Below are positions 27,257 to 29,043 of a DNA stretch of 29,043 bases, one piece after another. Below the pieces are notes generated by a model that worked only from the letters and a program-made list of their open reading frames with translations, was not told the DNA's origin and made no database searches. Origin of the DNA: Hondaea fermentalgiana (lineage: Eukaryota; Sar; Bigyra; Thraustochytrida; Thraustochytriidae); contig NPFB01000009.1 of NCBI GenBank assembly GCA_014084085.1, positions 130,159 to 159,201 of the forward strand, given 5' to 3'. The position numbers were made by a program, and so were the translations under genes. Every line of letters starts with the position of its first letter. The stretch's first letter is position 1.

Positions 27257-28720
27257 TTACTCCGTCTTCTGACGCTTGGCCTCGCGCTCGGCAACGAGCT
27301 TAGCAGACTCGGAAGGATCGGCCTCAAAAACCTTTGCCCTTGAGGGAATGGTCTGGCTGCCGATCTGGTCAACGCGCGTGCGCTGGAGCATGGCCGCGTC
27401 AATAAGCGTGAGCGAGGTCATTGCTTCGATGAGAGGCGGCGTGCGAGGAAGCACGCAAGGGTCATGGCGGCCCTTGGCCTCGAGCACCGTGTCGTTGCCC
27501 TCAAAGTCCACCGTCTGCTGCGGTCGCCCGATGGTGCTCACGGCCTTGACGGCAACACGAAAGACAATATCGGCGCCGCTGGAGATACCACCGAGCGTGC
27601 CACCAGCGTTGTTGGTCTTGGGCTGGACCATGTGCGGGCGCGAGGACTTCTCAAAGGGGTCATTGTGCTGCGAGCCGCGCATCTTGGTTCCCTCAAATCC
27701 GGAGCCAATCTCGAAACCCTTGGTAGCGGGCAGCGACATGACACCGTGCGCGAGCATGGCTTCGAGCTTGTCAAAGCAAGGCTCGCCCAGGCCAGCAGGG
27801 ACGTTGGAGCAAACGCACGCCACCGTTCCGCCGATCGAGTCTTCCTCGGACTTGACCTGGCGAATCAGGGTCGACATGCGGCAGGCTGTGGCCGCATGCG
27901 GACACCTCACGTGCACGAGGTCATCAGTAAGGTGAGCCTCGACATCCTTGATGGTCTTTTCGAGCAGAACGCCCTGGCGCGTGTAAACACGATCCTTGGC
28001 GTCCACGTAGGCCGGGGTAGCATCATCATCTTCAGCCTTCAGAAAAGCCTCTTCGTCCTTATCGTCGAGGGCCTTTTGCGCCTTGGCGCGCGCAACCTCG
28101 TCGGCCTCGTCCTCCGCAGTGAGCGTGCGCCAGCCAGAAGCCGGGTTGCGCAGAATGCGCAGGCAGCCCTCGGCATCGACCTCCTCGCGGGTCCAGGGGC
28201 GGCCGCTCGGGTGCTGCATGCCCTCGGCGGGCAGCTTGATGTCACCGATGGAATGCACAAACGAGACGACGGTGGTCCCGTAGGTTTCCAGGAGCCACTT
28301 GTCGGCGACAGCGCCGGCAGCGACGCGGCCAATGGTCTCGCGGGCCGAAGACCGACCGCCGCCGCTCGTGGCGCGGATGCCGTACTTGATCTGGTACGTC
28401 AGGTCGGCATGTCCGGGCCGGGGCACCTTGCTCATTTCCTTGTAGTCGCCGGGGCGCACGTTGAGGTTGTCGACGCAGAGGAAGAGGGGCGTGCCGAGCG
28501 TGAACCCGCACTCGGTGCCGGCCTTGATGGTCACTGCATCCTTCTCGTCTCGCGGCGTCGTCAGCTTGCTCTGTCCGGGCCGCCGCCGCGTCAGCTGCGG
28601 CTGCACGTCGGCCTCCGTCAGCCGCATGCCGGGCGGGCACCCGTCGATGATCACGCCCACCGACTGCGCATGGCTCTCCCCGAAGGTCGTCGCGCGGAAC
28701 ACGCGCCCGAACGTGCTCAT
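27257..28720 (-). CDS. aroC: Chorismate synthase
   Basis: A 487-residue protein that converts EPSP to chorismate, the last common step of aromatic amino acid and folate precursor synthesis, using reduced FMN. The family signature segments are present: FGESHAQSVGVIIDGCPPGM (13-32), GGGRSSARETIGRVAAGAVA (120-139) and RGSQHNDPF (348-356). It starts at MSTFGRVFRATTFGESH, where the family normally begins; the frame is open further upstream, but that part translates to promoter low complexity. No plastid transit peptide is visible. Compared with bacterial enzymes (about 360 residues) it has a large charged insertion at about 165-265, including an Ala/Lys/Asp/Glu-rich helix (203-232), and a short C-terminal tail ending KRQKTE. 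Apicomplexan chorismate synthases also carry internal insertions. Whether this enzyme has its own flavin reductase activity, as in fungi, cannot be told. Confidence 0.96.
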   Translation of the reverse strand: MSTFGRVFRATTFGESHAQSVGVIIDGCPPGMRLTEADVQPQLTRRRPGQSKLTTPRDEKDAVTIKAGTECGFTLGTPLFLCVDNLNVRPGDYKEMSKVPRPGHADLTYQIKYGIRATSGGGRSSARETIGRVAAGAVADKWLLETYGTTVVSFVHSIGDIKLPAEGMQHPSGRPWTREEVDAEGCLRILRNPASGWRTLTAEDEADEVARAKAQKALDDKDEEAFLKAEDDDATPAYVDAKDRVYTRQGVLLEKTIKDVEAHLTDDLVHVRCPHAATACRMSTLIRQVKSEEDSIGGTVACVCSNVPAGLGEPCFDKLEAMLAHGVMSLPATKGFEIGSGFEGTKMRGSQHNDPFEKSSRPHMVQPKTNNAGGTLGGISSGADIVFRVAVKAVSTIGRPQQTVDFEGNDTVLEAKGRHDPCVLPRTPPLIEAMTSLTLIDAAMLQRTRVDQIGSQTIPSRAKVFEADPSESAKLVAEREAKRQKTE

Positions 28721-29043
28721 CCTGCCCCGCGCCCGCCGGGTCTGCTCTCTCCCGCGCCTCCTCGCTCGCTCCCTCGCCGCCTGCGCTGCCACCTCCGCCC
28801 AATCGCACTTTGCTTCTTTCTGCCTGCTCCTGCTCGCGCCGCGGCCACACGCTGCGGCCCGGCGCACACCCGCGCGGCCCCTCAAATGTGCCGCCGCCCG
28901 CGCGGCCCCGCAAATGTGCCGCTGCGCCCGGCCGGCCTCTCGAAGAACGCGGCGGCCGGATTTCAAACTACCAGCCGCACCTTCGCGGCGCGCGGCGCGG
29001 GCGAGCGCGGATTCGCCGGGGGACGGCCGCCCGGGGACGCCCC
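28721..29043 (-). promoter_or_regulatory. 5' flank of chorismate synthase
   Basis: Very GC-rich sequence upstream of the chorismate synthase start, with CGCTC tracts near the gene and a duplicated 24-base element at 28871-28922. No gene is called. The window ends inside this region. Confidence 0.5.
28871..28922 (-). repeat. Duplicated 24-bp element in chorismate synthase promoter
   Basis: Two copies (28871-28894 and 28899-28922, 28-base period) differ at one position. Each ends in CAAATGTGCCGC on the plus strand, which is GCGGCACATTTG when read toward the gene. The copies lie about 150-200 bases upstream of the start codon. Confidence 0.85.

Overview
This is nuclear DNA of a eukaryote, not a prokaryote. 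It contains spliceosomal introns (GT donors such as GTACGT and GTAAGT, CAG/TAG acceptors, CTGAC-like branch sites), an eL6 ribosomal protein gene, a RIO2 kinase, a 26S proteasome ubiquitin receptor and a SUMO-protease-like enzyme. Genes are compact and mostly single-exon, intergenic DNA is short and full of simple repeats, and a 100-N run (17227-17326) marks a scaffold gap. The gene mix (chorismate synthase without a transit peptide, a CRT-like transporter, a TIR domain joined to a kinase) suggests a heterotrophic protist. A stramenopile such as a thraustochytrid is my best guess, but this is inference without a search.

Layout: a Ulp1/SENP protease (+, 495-2492); an unrecognised multi-pass membrane protein (-, 3236-4609); RIO2 (+, 5317-6882); a 14-exon gene for an LRR-kinase-TIR protein (-, 7542-13384); about 2.4 kb without a convincing gene but with a possible transposase relic (13385-15781); eL6 in two exons (-, 15782-16960); the gap; a zinc-ribbon protein (+, 17536-18972); a CRT-like transporter (+, 19560-21584); a FAM133-like Lys/Ser-rich nuclear protein (-, 21802-22719); RPN13/ADRM1 with a likely alternative last exon (+, 23257-25026); acetyl-CoA acetyltransferase (+, 25653-26918); a possible small structured RNA (27042-27165); and chorismate synthase (-, 27257-28720). 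Most neighbours are housekeeping genes with unrelated jobs. Several are divergent pairs sharing GC-rich promoters.

The most unusual locus is 7542-13384. Twelve consecutive exons of mostly 84 nt, every one bounded by phase-2 introns, each encode one 28-residue ribonuclease-inhibitor-type leucine-rich repeat. They splice into one long exon encoding a protein kinase, an acidic repeat linker, a TIR domain that keeps the candidate catalytic glutamate, and a further alpha/beta-looking C-terminal region. The predicted protein is 1428 residues and has the parts of an innate-immunity receptor, arranged unlike plant NLRs or animal TLRs/NLRs. The second most interesting locus is RPN13: two alternative 3' exons start with the same seven bases, are read in the same frame, and both end the protein with an acidic hydrophobic-Tyr-X tail resembling the HbYX motif of proteasomal ATPases and the p97 tail.
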